Notes: generated by a model not told the origin, from the sequence alone. Shown: positions 7,998 through 16,843, numbered from the stretch's first letter. The stretch is DNA of 64,000 nucleotides from an uncultured Bacteroidales bacterium (GCA_900316525.1 ONDF01000001.1:62001-126000); one strand, 5' to 3'. A program made the numbers and translations.

Positions 7998-9905
7998 TTA
8001 TTCGATGGTCACTTTGCGGAGCGTGTATCTCCAGTCGAAGAAATAGAAGACCTTGCTGTTCTGCGGATCGAAGATGATGTCCTGTGGCGTATTGGTAATC
8101 TGCACCATTGCACCACTCGCCGTGGTATAGGACGATCCGCCGCCCAAAATCGTCGTGACGGTCGCATCCGACCATCCGGAACTGCCCTTCGTAATCCGCC
8201 GGATTGCATAGGAATCAAGCATATAAATGGCGCCGTCGGGGCCGAATACCAGGCCATTCATATTGGCGGAGAAGGTCGCCTTGGCGGGCGAGCCATCCAC
8301 CAGGTTGGAATAATCGGCAGCCTTGGTTCCCGCACCGATGGACGCGATGACGATCCCTTCCTGTGATATCACATATACCTTGAAGGCCGATGTGGACGAA
8401 CCCTTGGCCGATCCGACTGTAACGATGACATTCCCATCACCGTCAAAATCAAGCGCGATGGGCCAGTTGGTATCCTCCCCGTGATCGAGCGTCGAGAAAT
8501 CGAAGAACACGGACTTCGTCCCGGTCGCACCACCTGCGAACTTATAGATCTTGGAATCATTCCGGCTGGCGACAAAGGCATCATTCCCCCAGAAACGCAC
8601 ACACATCGGGCTGTTTCCGACAGATGAAGTGACAGTCGCGACCGCATCGGTATTGGTCGAAGGATTCCAAGTCCTGATTTGCGCATTCCCCTTGTCGATG
8701 AAATAGAACAAGCCATCCTTCATCCGTCCCTGCCAAGGAGCGTTCCCTCCCAGGGTCTCTGCATTGGAAACGGCCTTCGTATTCTTGTTGAACTTCCGGA
8801 GGACCTTGTTGCCATTCGATTCCGTGAGCAGCAGATTGTCGTTGTCAAGCCAGCAAAGGCCACGGACCTGATTGAATTTGGCCGCGGTCCCAGTCCCTTC
8901 AACCGTTCCGTTGGAGCCATCCGTCCCTGCGACGACTTCGGCACTGTACCTAGTCAGGGTAATTGCCGGCATCGGCTTGATGTGGGCACGCTCGATGACG
9001 ATGTTGCTGGCATTGCGCTCCGTACCGGGAACGGTCGTGTTGTCGGCAAAAGTCATCTTCACGTTCAGTTTCGGATAGGAATGGTCATCCATCGGACCGA
9101 CCGGGAGCGGAATATAGGCAACCAGCCCACCTTCAGCAGTACGCTGGGCGGCCGTCGCGTTTGCGATATTCACCGTAACCTTATAAGTTCCGGTGTGAGA
9201 ATACGCCTGCACGTACGGTGCATCGGCGACAAAGCCTCCTTGGGCAGTCTCCCAGCCGATGGTCTTGTTCATCGTGGACGTGATCTTGTAAGTGACCTTG
9301 CCATCCGCCAGTTCCGCGGCATCGACGACCGGGGCGGTAACCACGATTCGGGCCGCCTTGGGAGGGACATTCTTGTAGGTCACCTTGAGCACGCCGCCCA
9401 AATGCTTGAACTCCAACGGTTCTCCTGCTTCGACCTGGGCCAGCATCGGAGCTTCCACATTGCCTTCAAACCACGTATACGTATCCTTCAGGACCACTTT
9501 CAGCGATCCGTCCTCCTCCTTGGGATAGGCGCTGGCGCCGGTTCCGGAAATTTTGGCGGGATAGATGGCGAACGAGTTCTGGCCATACACGAGCACGTCC
9601 TCCGAAGCGTTTTCAAATTCCACTTCCCCGGCCGAATCGTCACCCGTATATTTGAAAGTGGAATAGCCGTTGGCATTGTTCGAACGGACGACCAGATTGT
9701 CATTCTTCTTCCACATGTAGACACCGTCCACGAAGGCGGTCCTGGTATCGGCTTCCGAGAAACGGGCGACCAGCGTCCGGGTCCCTTCCGAAGCGTTCTC
9801 ATCTGCCGTCCGGGGTTCTTTCCCGCAGGAAACGAAAAGGATGGTGACGGCGGCCATCATGAATAATGCAGTCTGTTTCATAAGCTTCCAATTATTGTTC
9901 ATCAT
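7998..9905 (-). CDS. Lipoprotein with fimbrillin-like N-domain and NHL-type beta-propeller
   Basis: A 635-residue lipoprotein: the signal peptide ends in a lipobox (LFVSC). Next is a roughly 280-residue fimbrillin-like (Mfa-like) region with FAIYPA, then an NHL-repeat propeller (GTGTAAKFNQVRGLCW and GNKVLRKF, repeating to the C-terminus). Likely displayed on the outer surface as a glycan-binding or scaffold component of PUL 1. ATG 9905 is chosen because GGAGGG stands about ten bases upstream, inside the preceding small gene; ATG 9881 (MKQTALF) is possible. It is followed directly by the esterase gene. No catalytic motif is visible. Exact ligand unknown. Confidence 0.8.
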   Translation of the reverse strand: MMNNNWKLMKQTALFMMAAVTILFVSCGKEPRTADENASEGTRTLVARFSEADTRTAFVDGVYMWKKNDNLVVRSNNANGYSTFKYTGDDSAGEVEFENASEDVLVYGQNSFAIYPAKISGTGASAYPKEEDGSLKVVLKDTYTWFEGNVEAPMLAQVEAGEPLEFKHLGGVLKVTYKNVPPKAARIVVTAPVVDAAELADGKVTYKITSTMNKTIGWETAQGGFVADAPYVQAYSHTGTYKVTVNIANATAAQRTAEGGLVAYIPLPVGPMDDHSYPKLNVKMTFADNTTVPGTERNASNIVIERAHIKPMPAITLTRYSAEVVAGTDGSNGTVEGTGTAAKFNQVRGLCWLDNDNLLLTESNGNKVLRKFNKNTKAVSNAETLGGNAPWQGRMKDGLFYFIDKGNAQIRTWNPSTNTDAVATVTSSVGNSPMCVRFWGNDAFVASRNDSKIYKFAGGATGTKSVFFDFSTLDHGEDTNWPIALDFDGDGNVIVTVGSAKGSSTSAFKVYVISQEGIVIASIGAGTKAADYSNLVDGSPAKATFSANMNGLVFGPDGAIYMLDSYAIRRITKGSSGWSDATVTTILGGGSSYTTASGAMVQITNTPQDIIFDPQNSKVFYFFDWRYTLRKVTIE

Positions 9906-10044
9906 CCCACTCTCCCTCCGTATCGTTCGTCCATGACTCCAAACCCCGCGAGGAATCGGTAGTCAATGTCGTCGCACAGAAGTTGCCTTCGTGCGTCAGT
10001 TCCATGCATTCCGCAAGGGGCTGCTCATACTGTTTTGCTTTCAT
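9892..10044 (-). CDS. Small 50-codon protein, start-overlapping leader of the 9905 lipoprotein
   Basis: A 50-residue open frame with ATG at 10044 (another ATG directly before it) and TAA at 9892-9894. It is too short for usual gene callers. It resembles the small gene at 12702-12839: basic start and Tyr then Pro in the first ten residues (MKAKQYEQP), a central NFC, and a C-terminal EGEW followed by acidic residues. The EGEW codons read GGAGGGAGAGTGGGA and serve as the Shine-Dalgarno for the lipoprotein whose ATG overlaps the end of this gene. No signal peptide or transmembrane helix is seen. Function unknown: it may be a peptide in its own right or a translational-coupling leader. Confidence 0.7.
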   Translation of the reverse strand: MKAKQYEQPLAECMELTHEGNFCATTLTTDSSRGLESWTNDTEGEWDDEQ

Positions 10045-10071
10045 CATATCGGTTACTGTTTTATGTGATTT

Positions 10072-12705
10072 TCAATCCAGGGCCAGGTCGACGACCACAG
10101 GCCAGTGGTCCGAAACAAAGTATCCATTATACTTGTCGTCGATCACCCGGTAATACGTCGCATCCAGGGCGCCTTTGTAATAGACGTAATCCACGCGGTG
10201 ATACCACTTGCTCCGCTGATCCGCTTCATAGCTGTATGCGTTGTAAGTCGCGACAGGATCGTGCTTGAACCCCAGCTCCGCCGTACGGTAATAGGCGTCC
10301 GTAAACTGCACCTTGAAGTACTCCGTATGGGCGCTCTCGGTCGTCGCGCTGTTCATGTCACCGGTCAGGATGACCGGGTCTCCGGACGGATTCAGCGAAA
10401 CGGCCCGGTTGCAGATCAGTTCGGCGGACTTGGTCCGGATGGTGACCGCCTCCTCCTCGGAGATGGACGTCCCGGAGCTGGTCACTTCCAGATGGGTGTT
10501 GAAATGATAGAACTTCCGTCCCGTCTCCCGGTCCTCCAGACGCACCCAAACACAGACCCGTACCCGGCCCGGATTCGTCGAGACCCATCCGGGATAGGGT
10601 GTACTCCATATGTCCGGAGTCGGGGAAAGATAGAACGATCCTTCATCCAGAAGGACATACTTGTCGGTCTTCCAGGCCATGCAGGTTCCTTCCGGGCTGG
10701 AATAGAACGTGTATCCGGGAAGCTGCGCCTTCAGATAGTTCTGCTGCGTGGTCGTGCTCTCCTGGAAACCGATGATGTCGAAACCATAGTCCTTTATCAG
10801 CTGGACGACGCCGGTTTTCCGGAAATCCCAGCTGCGTTCATCCGTATCCTTGTCCGTGATGAAACGGATGTTGAAAGTACCCACTCTGAGGACCGGTTTG
10901 GAGACAACGGGGCCGTTGTCCTCGCCCAGGTACAGTTTGCGGATCTGGCCGGTTCCCTGGTCGGTGATATAGAGAATGGTTCCATTGCCGTTCAAGAGAA
11001 GGCCTCCCAACTGACGGAACGTTGCAGACGAGCCCGTTCCGTCCTTGATGGCGCTGATATTCGCAGCCTGAGAGCTGCCGGCGATGGTGGAGACCACCGC
11101 GTTCTCATACCCGGCTGAACCTTTCCGGACCCTGCGGATCCGATACCAGTCCGCCACATAGATATCCCCGTTCGGGGCGATGGCGATGTCGGCCAGGTTG
11201 GCAGAGAATTTCGCGGTCAGCGGACTTCCTTCGGTGCCGTCGTCAAAGGCTTTTGCATCCAGGATACCGGCAATGGCAGAATAGCTGCCGGTAACAGGGT
11301 TCACTTTGAGAAGCTGGCACCCGTTGGTGGCCACGATGAGATTTCCATCGGCATCGAAAGCCATCGCATTCGGCCATTTGCCCAGGTTGATTGTGAGGGA
11401 AGGGCTCGCCGTCACATCGCCCCCGGCGTATTTGTAGATGGTGTTCCTATCACGGACAGCCACATAAGCATTGCCGTCGTCATCGAATAAAATGTCCATC
11501 ACACTCTTGCCATCCCAGTCACTCTGTGCGGCAATCTGGGTAACAGCGTTCGTCCCGGGATCGTAAGTATACACCTTGGCCTTGGCCTTTTCAGCAAACC
11601 AGACTTTTCCGTCGTGCTCATTTCCCAGCCAGGGGACGTGGTTGCTGTCGCCGTAGGTGATGGGATCGGACACCGTACCGGAGGCAAGGTCCCAGATGCG
11701 GAGCGTCTGGCTCTGCTCCAAGAGGAGCGCCCGCTTGTCAGCCTCCAGCCATACCATGCCACGGAGGGCGCCGAAAACGGCCATGCTCTTGTCTCCGCCC
11801 ACTTTTTTGGCCACCGCATTCTGGAGGGGTCCGGTGCCAAAGAGGGTGGAAACGGTATATGGGGCATCGAGGTCAGGATAGGTGATGGCGGCCATAGGTT
11901 TGATGTGGCCCCGCTCGATGACGACCCCGCTCGCTGTTCGGGTGGAACCGGAAATCGTGTTGCCGTCACCGTCCACCAGGTAAATGACCACCTTGGGATA
12001 GGCGTGCGTGGTGCCCGGGCCCACAGGCAGAGGCACGTAGAACACCCTTTCCGTTTCCGCTCCGGCCGGGAATGTCTGGCCCAGCAGCCCATCTTCACTC
12101 TCATAGGCCTGCACATAGGGTTTATCCTCCGCAAAATAGCCTTCCCATCCCTGAACCGGCATTTGCTTGTTGATGGCATACCCCGGCGTCCGCACCATCA
12201 ACTTGCAGGCCGAAACCGGAATGTTCGACAAGGTCACCTTCAACAGTCCGCCCAGATGCGTGAAGGAAAGGACTTCCCCTTCCCTCACCCGGGCGATCAT
12301 CGGCGCCTCCACATTGCCTTCCGACCAAGAATAGTTATTCTTCAGATTCAGTGTCAATGTGTTGCCGTCCAACATACAGTTGGAGGCGGCCAGGGAAGGA
12401 TAGATGGCGAAACCGCCCTCTCCAAACAGGACGGAAGATGTGGACTGGGAGGTCGGTGTAAAAGCCGCCTCACCCGCCGTATCTTCTCCCGCGTACCGGT
12501 AATCGATCGTGCTGCCGTCAACGGCAGCCACGCGGATCCGGTCCCCCGTCCGCCAGACATAGGTATCTCCGTCAAAGCCCGTCCTGGTATCCGCAGTGGA
12601 AAAGGCTGCATATAGGACAGGACCTTCCGGAGCAGGGACCATCTCCTTTTCCCGGGCACAGGCAGCCAGTAGAAAAAGTACAGAAAGGAAAACAACGCGT
12701 TTCAT
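10072..12705 (-). CDS. Lipoprotein: fimbrillin-like + NHL propeller + endonuclease/exonuclease/phosphatase domain
   Basis: An 877-residue, three-part lipoprotein. The signal peptide has lipobox LLAAC. A fimbrillin-like region (FAIYPS near residue 100) follows, then an NHL-type propeller (about residues 285-595), then a complete EEP domain from about residue 603: TFNIRF, GFQES (metal-binding Glu), NTHLE (His), TGDMNS (Asp/Asn) and SDHWPVV (terminal Asp-His). EEP enzymes are metal-dependent phosphoesterases that cut phosphodiesters or phosphomonoesters in nucleic acids, lipids or sugars. ATG 12705 overlaps the stop of a small upstream gene. The fusion ties phosphoesterase chemistry to a surface propeller. 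Substrate unknown. Confidence 0.85.
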   Translation of the reverse strand: MKRVVFLSVLFLLAACAREKEMVPAPEGPVLYAAFSTADTRTGFDGDTYVWRTGDRIRVAAVDGSTIDYRYAGEDTAGEAAFTPTSQSTSSVLFGEGGFAIYPSLAASNCMLDGNTLTLNLKNNYSWSEGNVEAPMIARVREGEVLSFTHLGGLLKVTLSNIPVSACKLMVRTPGYAINKQMPVQGWEGYFAEDKPYVQAYESEDGLLGQTFPAGAETERVFYVPLPVGPGTTHAYPKVVIYLVDGDGNTISGSTRTASGVVIERGHIKPMAAITYPDLDAPYTVSTLFGTGPLQNAVAKKVGGDKSMAVFGALRGMVWLEADKRALLLEQSQTLRIWDLASGTVSDPITYGDSNHVPWLGNEHDGKVWFAEKAKAKVYTYDPGTNAVTQIAAQSDWDGKSVMDILFDDDGNAYVAVRDRNTIYKYAGGDVTASPSLTINLGKWPNAMAFDADGNLIVATNGCQLLKVNPVTGSYSAIAGILDAKAFDDGTEGSPLTAKFSANLADIAIAPNGDIYVADWYRIRRVRKGSAGYENAVVSTIAGSSQAANISAIKDGTGSSATFRQLGGLLLNGNGTILYITDQGTGQIRKLYLGEDNGPVVSKPVLRVGTFNIRFITDKDTDERSWDFRKTGVVQLIKDYGFDIIGFQESTTTQQNYLKAQLPGYTFYSSPEGTCMAWKTDKYVLLDEGSFYLSPTPDIWSTPYPGWVSTNPGRVRVCVWVRLEDRETGRKFYHFNTHLEVTSSGTSISEEEAVTIRTKSAELICNRAVSLNPSGDPVILTGDMNSATTESAHTEYFKVQFTDAYYRTAELGFKHDPVATYNAYSYEADQRSKWYHRVDYVYYKGALDATYYRVIDDKYNGYFVSDHWPVVVDLALD

Positions 12706-12839
12706 TCCCACTCGCCCTCCTCGTCAATGATGAACCCCTCCGGGCCATTTCCCGCAAGCGGGGACGTACAGAACCCTTCGTCGAAATGGACAGGGATAAT
12801 CCTGAGCTCAGGTACTTGATAATAACTCTTCTTGTTCAT
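12702..12839 (-). CDS. Small 45-codon protein overlapping the next lipoprotein start
   Basis: A 45-residue frame, ATG 12839 to TGA 12702-12704, missed by length cut-offs. It shares its layout with the small gene at 9892-10044: a basic start and Tyr-rich N-terminus followed by Pro (MNKKSYYQVP), central GFCTS, and a terminal EGEWE. Its TGA overlaps the ATG of the 12705 lipoprotein (ATGA), and the EGEW codons supply the GGAGGG sequence about ten bases before that ATG. Six bases separate its start from the EEP gene stop upstream. It has no recognisable domain, signal peptide or membrane helix. Confidence 0.72.
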   Translation of the reverse strand: MNKKSYYQVPELRIIPVHFDEGFCTSPLAGNGPEGFIIDEEGEWE

Positions 12840-12845
12840 ATGCTG

Positions 12846-13793
12846 TTAAAAATTGAAATCCACGATGATCGGAAGATGGTCCGACGGATGGCAGAAGCCC
12901 TTGACCTTGTCATCCCGGACCGGATCCGTATAGCTGTCACGGACGATGCGGGCGTCCGTGATGGAAGAATAGAGATCCGGCGTGCAGAACACGTAGTCAT
13001 AGCGGGTGTTCTCGATGGTGGACACGATGACCTCTTCCGGGTTCTTGCGCTTGATGATGTCCCAGTAAGGCGTATGCTCATGCATGTAGTCCTGGGCCTG
13101 GAACTTGGGGTCGTCTGCCGGCAGTCCGTACAAGGCGTTATCGGTCCGGGAGAGGGAATTGAAATCACCCATCATCAACCAATTCCCTTCCTGGGCGGAG
13201 CCGATGGTATGCTTGCAGACGTATTCCACTTCCATCTTGCGGTAGGCGTCTCCGCCGTGGGCCGCCTTGGAGGCCGCCTCGTCTTCTGCGCCGAACGCAT
13301 ACGGGTGAGGCCAGGTATGGAGCGCGACGAAGTTCAGCGTCTTTCCTTCCGCCTCCACCTGTGCCCAGAGAGCGCCGTGGGAGACGACGCTGTCCGGCTC
13401 GGCTCCGATAATCTGCGCCATCCCATGGATGGGCGTTCTGGAAGTGATGACCTGCGGATAATTGTCCCGCATACCGCCCACATAGACATAGGAATGGCCG
13501 TAACGGGCGGCCAGTTCCGGCCAATGCTCCACCAGGTATTTCTCCTCCAGGGGAAGTTTATCACGTGTTCCGGTATAATAGATGGACCGGGCTTCGCACC
13601 AGACGCACACGTCGGGGTGCTGTTCCTTGACCCATTTGACGAAGGCATCGTAATGGTCAACCTGTCCCGACCACATTCCATTCTGGATGTTCCAGAACAA
13701 GAGACGGAAAGGCTCCCCGGACGCAGTCCGGGGACCTTTCGGAGCGCAGGCCACCGCCAACAGGATGACCGGCAGCAGCAGATACTTTCTCAT
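12846..13793 (-). CDS. Endonuclease/exonuclease/phosphatase family lipoprotein
   Basis: A 315-residue lipoprotein (lipobox LLAVAC) made of one EEP domain: LFWNIQNG at the start, VCVWCEARS (the metal Glu in the usual block-2 position), ALHTWPHP, MMGDFNSLS and the C-terminal HPSDHLPI. A metal-dependent phosphoesterase acting outside the cytoplasm, located in the middle of PUL 1. Its ATG overlaps the stop of the upstream propeller lipoprotein (ATGA), so expression is coupled. It may remove phosphate from the PUL glycan. DNA or phospholipid substrates cannot be excluded. Confidence 0.88.
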   Translation of the reverse strand: MRKYLLLPVILLAVACAPKGPRTASGEPFRLLFWNIQNGMWSGQVDHYDAFVKWVKEQHPDVCVWCEARSIYYTGTRDKLPLEEKYLVEHWPELAARYGHSYVYVGGMRDNYPQVITSRTPIHGMAQIIGAEPDSVVSHGALWAQVEAEGKTLNFVALHTWPHPYAFGAEDEAASKAAHGGDAYRKMEVEYVCKHTIGSAQEGNWLMMGDFNSLSRTDNALYGLPADDPKFQAQDYMHEHTPYWDIIKRKNPEEVIVSTIENTRYDYVFCTPDLYSSITDARIVRDSYTDPVRDDKVKGFCHPSDHLPIIVDFNF

Positions 13794-15034
13794 CGGATGG
13801 AGACTTTTCGGATCAGACAGTTCTGCGCATCGCAGATGTACAGGGTACTCTCGTCATAGACCAGGATACCGTCCACCTCGTTGAACTTCGCATTGAGCCC
13901 CTTGCCGTCGGCATAGCCCTTGGTTCCGCCGAGGATGGTCTCCACAGTGCCCTTGGAATAGTCCCCGTTGCCGTCAGGGACCAGTTTCCGGACGCAGTGG
14001 TAGGCGGCGTCGCCGACATACAGCGTCCCGTCGGGTGCGAAATCGAATCCCTGACAAGAACGGATGGTCGCCTTCAGGGGGTCGCCATCCCCGTCCTCGC
14101 GGGTATCGGATTTCTCTCCGGTGCCCATGATGACGGTCTGCGTGCCGTCCGCGGCGATGGAAATGAGTTTGTACCCATGCTGGACCGAGACAACCAGGTT
14201 CCCCTTGGGGTCGAAGCCGATGAAAGCCGGTCCCTCGTCGGGAATCTCCGCGAACACGGTCTTGTCCAGGGTGACCGGATTGAACTTGTACACGATCTTC
14301 GCATTGCGGCACGGCACATAGATGTTGCCGTCCTTGTCGATCGCCACGTTCATCGGATTGTTCAGCCCGGTAGCCATGACCTCGTTTTTCTTGTTCGTAG
14401 GATTGAAACGGTACAGTTTGCCTTTCGCCTTATCGTTGTACCAGTAGTTGCCGGCGGTGTCGAAGGCACCCTGCCAGACGGCGGCACCAGCTTCGTCGAC
14501 GGAAGCCTCGGAAGTGACCGTCATGTCCTGGGCGATATGGCGGATCTTGTTGCCGCCACGGTCCGTGAACCAGAGCGTCCCGTCGGCCGCCTTGTTGATG
14601 CCGGTCGGCATATAGGTCGCCGCCCCGGTACCGACCCCGTCTATGCACTTGCGGACACCCTGCTGGCCCACGATTGTGGACACAAGATATTCGTGGTCAG
14701 GAACTTTCAGATAGTTGAACGGAAGGCCTTCGGCCGAACCGGCCGGCGATTCAACCGCAATGGGATAGGTGCCGGGCTCATGTTCCGGAAGGATGATCAG
14801 CAGCCGGTCCTTGTAGGCCTCCAGCACGCGGGCGCGTTCGCCGCCCACCGTCACGATGTTTTCCAGCGGCTCGGCGGAGAAATTCCGGCCCAGGACGGTG
14901 ACCAGGTCGCCCGGATAACCGTATTTGGGATCCACGGACACCAGGCGGACATCCGTCACGCGGGCCACGTAGGTGTCCTGCTGGCACCCTGTCAACAGGA
15001 GCAGCGGGACGAGGATATGGAATATCTTTTTCAT
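13790..15034 (-). CDS. IPT/TIG plus NHL-propeller surface lipoprotein
   Basis: A 414-residue lipoprotein (start MKKIFHIL; lipobox LLTGC). One IPT/TIG Ig-like domain (about residues 27-105, with the typical YPGD..TVLGRNF) is followed by an NHL-repeat propeller with GTLWFTDRGGNKIR, GNIYVPC, GTLYVGD and a closing STLYICD strand. Probably a surface glycan-binding protein taking the SusE/F-like position of PUL 1. The start is uncertain: a 15-bp tandem duplication just upstream creates a second ATG at 15049, which would add five residues (MKLTS). The gene ends in an ATGA overlap with the EEP lipoprotein gene. Confidence 0.85.
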   Translation of the reverse strand: MKKIFHILVPLLLLTGCQQDTYVARVTDVRLVSVDPKYGYPGDLVTVLGRNFSAEPLENIVTVGGERARVLEAYKDRLLIILPEHEPGTYPIAVESPAGSAEGLPFNYLKVPDHEYLVSTIVGQQGVRKCIDGVGTGAATYMPTGINKAADGTLWFTDRGGNKIRHIAQDMTVTSEASVDEAGAAVWQGAFDTAGNYWYNDKAKGKLYRFNPTNKKNEVMATGLNNPMNVAIDKDGNIYVPCRNAKIVYKFNPVTLDKTVFAEIPDEGPAFIGFDPKGNLVVSVQHGYKLISIAADGTQTVIMGTGEKSDTREDGDGDPLKATIRSCQGFDFAPDGTLYVGDAAYHCVRKLVPDGNGDYSKGTVETILGGTKGYADGKGLNAKFNEVDGILVYDESTLYICDAQNCLIRKVSIR

Positions 15035-15058
15035 ACTAGTCAATTTCATACTAGTCAA
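15029..15058. repeat. Perfect 15-bp tandem duplication at a gene junction
   Basis: Two adjacent identical 15-mers, 15029-15043 and 15044-15058. The unit spans the end of the upstream gene (GAC-TAG stop) and the start region of the next gene, including its ATG, so the copy adds an in-frame ATG and a possible five-residue N-terminal extension. Confidence 0.95.
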
Positions 15059-16841
15059 TCAGGATTTCACGAATCGTAAAATGGTTGTACTCAGTAACGA
15101 TCAGGCGGTTGCCGGAGGGATCCATCCGGAGTTCGCCTGGCGATCCGAAGCGGGCCTCGGAACCCACACCGTCCGTCTTCCCGCTTGCACCGGAAGTGCC
15201 GGCGACGGTGCTGATCACCGCATCCTCATACCCCTTCTCGCCCCTGGCGATGAGTTTGATAACCTTGAAGGAATCGTCTGCCAAGTAGATGTTGCCCTCC
15301 TTGTCCAGGGTCAGAGCGAAAAGGTTGGAGCCGAACTTGGCCGTCAGCGGCTGGCCGGGTTCGCCCGGGTCGTCGGCCTTTCCGGCGCGGATACCGGCGA
15401 TGACGAACTTCTCTCCGTCAGGCTTGACGCCGATGATCTGGCAGCCGTTGGTGGTCACGATGAGGTTCCCTTCCGGATCGAACTCCATGGCCAGCGGCCC
15501 GTCATCGAAGGTAACGAAAGGTTGCAGGGTGGAGAAATCGTCCCCGGTGGCTTTGAAGATGGCTTTGGAGCCGTCACGCACGAGTACGTAGGCATTGCCG
15601 GCCGCATCGAAGGCGACATCCATCGGGGATGTGCCAGTGAAGGAAGCGGTTACGACCTCCGCCGCATCGGTCTTGTAGTTGTAGCGGATGATCTTGTTGT
15701 TGCCCTTGCTGGCATAGTAGAACCAGTCTCCGTGGACGGAACCGCGCCAACCTGCGTTCGAGATGGACTTGGTTGCGGTGCTGGACGTGACGTTCCAGCT
15801 GCCCAGGTCCAGGAAGCGGACGCAGTTGTTGCCGTTGTCCAGGATGAGCAGGCGGCCGTCCGGCAGGAAGCCGACGCCGCGCGGCTGGCGGAACTTCGCC
15901 TCCGCCGGACCGCCGTCCACCAGCGTCGTGGCGTCGGCGGCACGTCCGGCCGAACCGGAGAGGGTCTTCACGGTATAAACCTTTTTCTTGGCCACATACA
16001 GGAAGGACGGGCCTTCGAAGGTCTTGTCCCCGACCGTCACTACGACCGGATACGCGCCCTTCGGATTCTCCGGGATACGGATGGTCAGTTCGGTGGAAGT
16101 CGCACCGATCACATCGGCCTTTGCACCGTTCAGGGTGACGGTGTTTTCCTCGGCAACCGGGCTGAAACACTGGCCGGCCAACACGACGACGTCGCCCGCA
16201 GAGCCGGAATTGGGCGTTACGGAGAACACCTCCAACTCGGGTTTCTTGTTGTAGGTGAACATCGGGCCGGTCACTGTCTCCCCGTCCACCGTCACGACGA
16301 ACGGATACTGTCCCTCCGGATTGTCCGGGAGGATGACCAGGAGCCGGGAATCGTTGGCGGCGACGATTTCCGCCGTCAGGCCGTTGATGGTCACGCTGTT
16401 GCGTTCTTTCTTGTTGGAGAACAGGCGGCCGTTGATGGCGATCTGGTCCCCTTCGATACCCGAATTGGGACTGTAGGAGAAGATGGCCATCTTCTCTTCC
16501 TCGACGGGTTCAGCATAGCGGAAGCCCAACCCCTCCAGGAGCACGTCGCCGGTCTTCACGGAAACGGGCACTTCACCCAGTTCATGATCGGGCATGACGA
16601 TATGGATGCGGTCGATGGTGACAGACTTGACCGTCGCCGCGACCCCGTCCACGGACACCGTCACCGGATCTTCGAAACCATAGCCGGAAATGACGGCCTC
16701 CGTACCGGGATAGCCCGCCTTAGGAAGCAGGGAAAGGACCTTGGGTGTCGGCTTTACGGGCTCCGATTCCCCCTTGGGCTGGCAGGCGGCGGACAGAAGG
16801 GCCGCCCCGGCCAGAAGGATATATGCAAGCGACTTTTTCAT
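15051..16841 (-). CDS. Lipoprotein with three IPT/TIG domains and an NHL propeller
   Basis: A 596-residue lipoprotein (lipobox LLSAAC). Three tandem IPT/TIG domains occupy about residues 33-285; each starts with a P.AGYPGTE, PNSGIEGD or PNSGSAGD turn and ends in a YPVVV-type strand. They lead into an NHL-type propeller (GRLLILDNGNNCVRF, GNAYVLV, GNLIVTTNG, GNIYLADD, RLIVTEYN). The stacked Ig domains would hold the propeller away from the cell, as expected for a surface glycan-binding protein. It is transcribed two bases after the phosphodiester glycosidase gene. No enzymatic motif seen. Confidence 0.87.
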   Translation of the reverse strand: MKKSLAYILLAGAALLSAACQPKGESEPVKPTPKVLSLLPKAGYPGTEAVISGYGFEDPVTVSVDGVAATVKSVTIDRIHIVMPDHELGEVPVSVKTGDVLLEGLGFRYAEPVEEEKMAIFSYSPNSGIEGDQIAINGRLFSNKKERNSVTINGLTAEIVAANDSRLLVILPDNPEGQYPFVVTVDGETVTGPMFTYNKKPELEVFSVTPNSGSAGDVVVLAGQCFSPVAEENTVTLNGAKADVIGATSTELTIRIPENPKGAYPVVVTVGDKTFEGPSFLYVAKKKVYTVKTLSGSAGRAADATTLVDGGPAEAKFRQPRGVGFLPDGRLLILDNGNNCVRFLDLGSWNVTSSTATKSISNAGWRGSVHGDWFYYASKGNNKIIRYNYKTDAAEVVTASFTGTSPMDVAFDAAGNAYVLVRDGSKAIFKATGDDFSTLQPFVTFDDGPLAMEFDPEGNLIVTTNGCQIIGVKPDGEKFVIAGIRAGKADDPGEPGQPLTAKFGSNLFALTLDKEGNIYLADDSFKVIKLIARGEKGYEDAVISTVAGTSGASGKTDGVGSEARFGSPGELRMDPSGNRLIVTEYNHFTIREILID

Positions 16842-16843
16842 AG

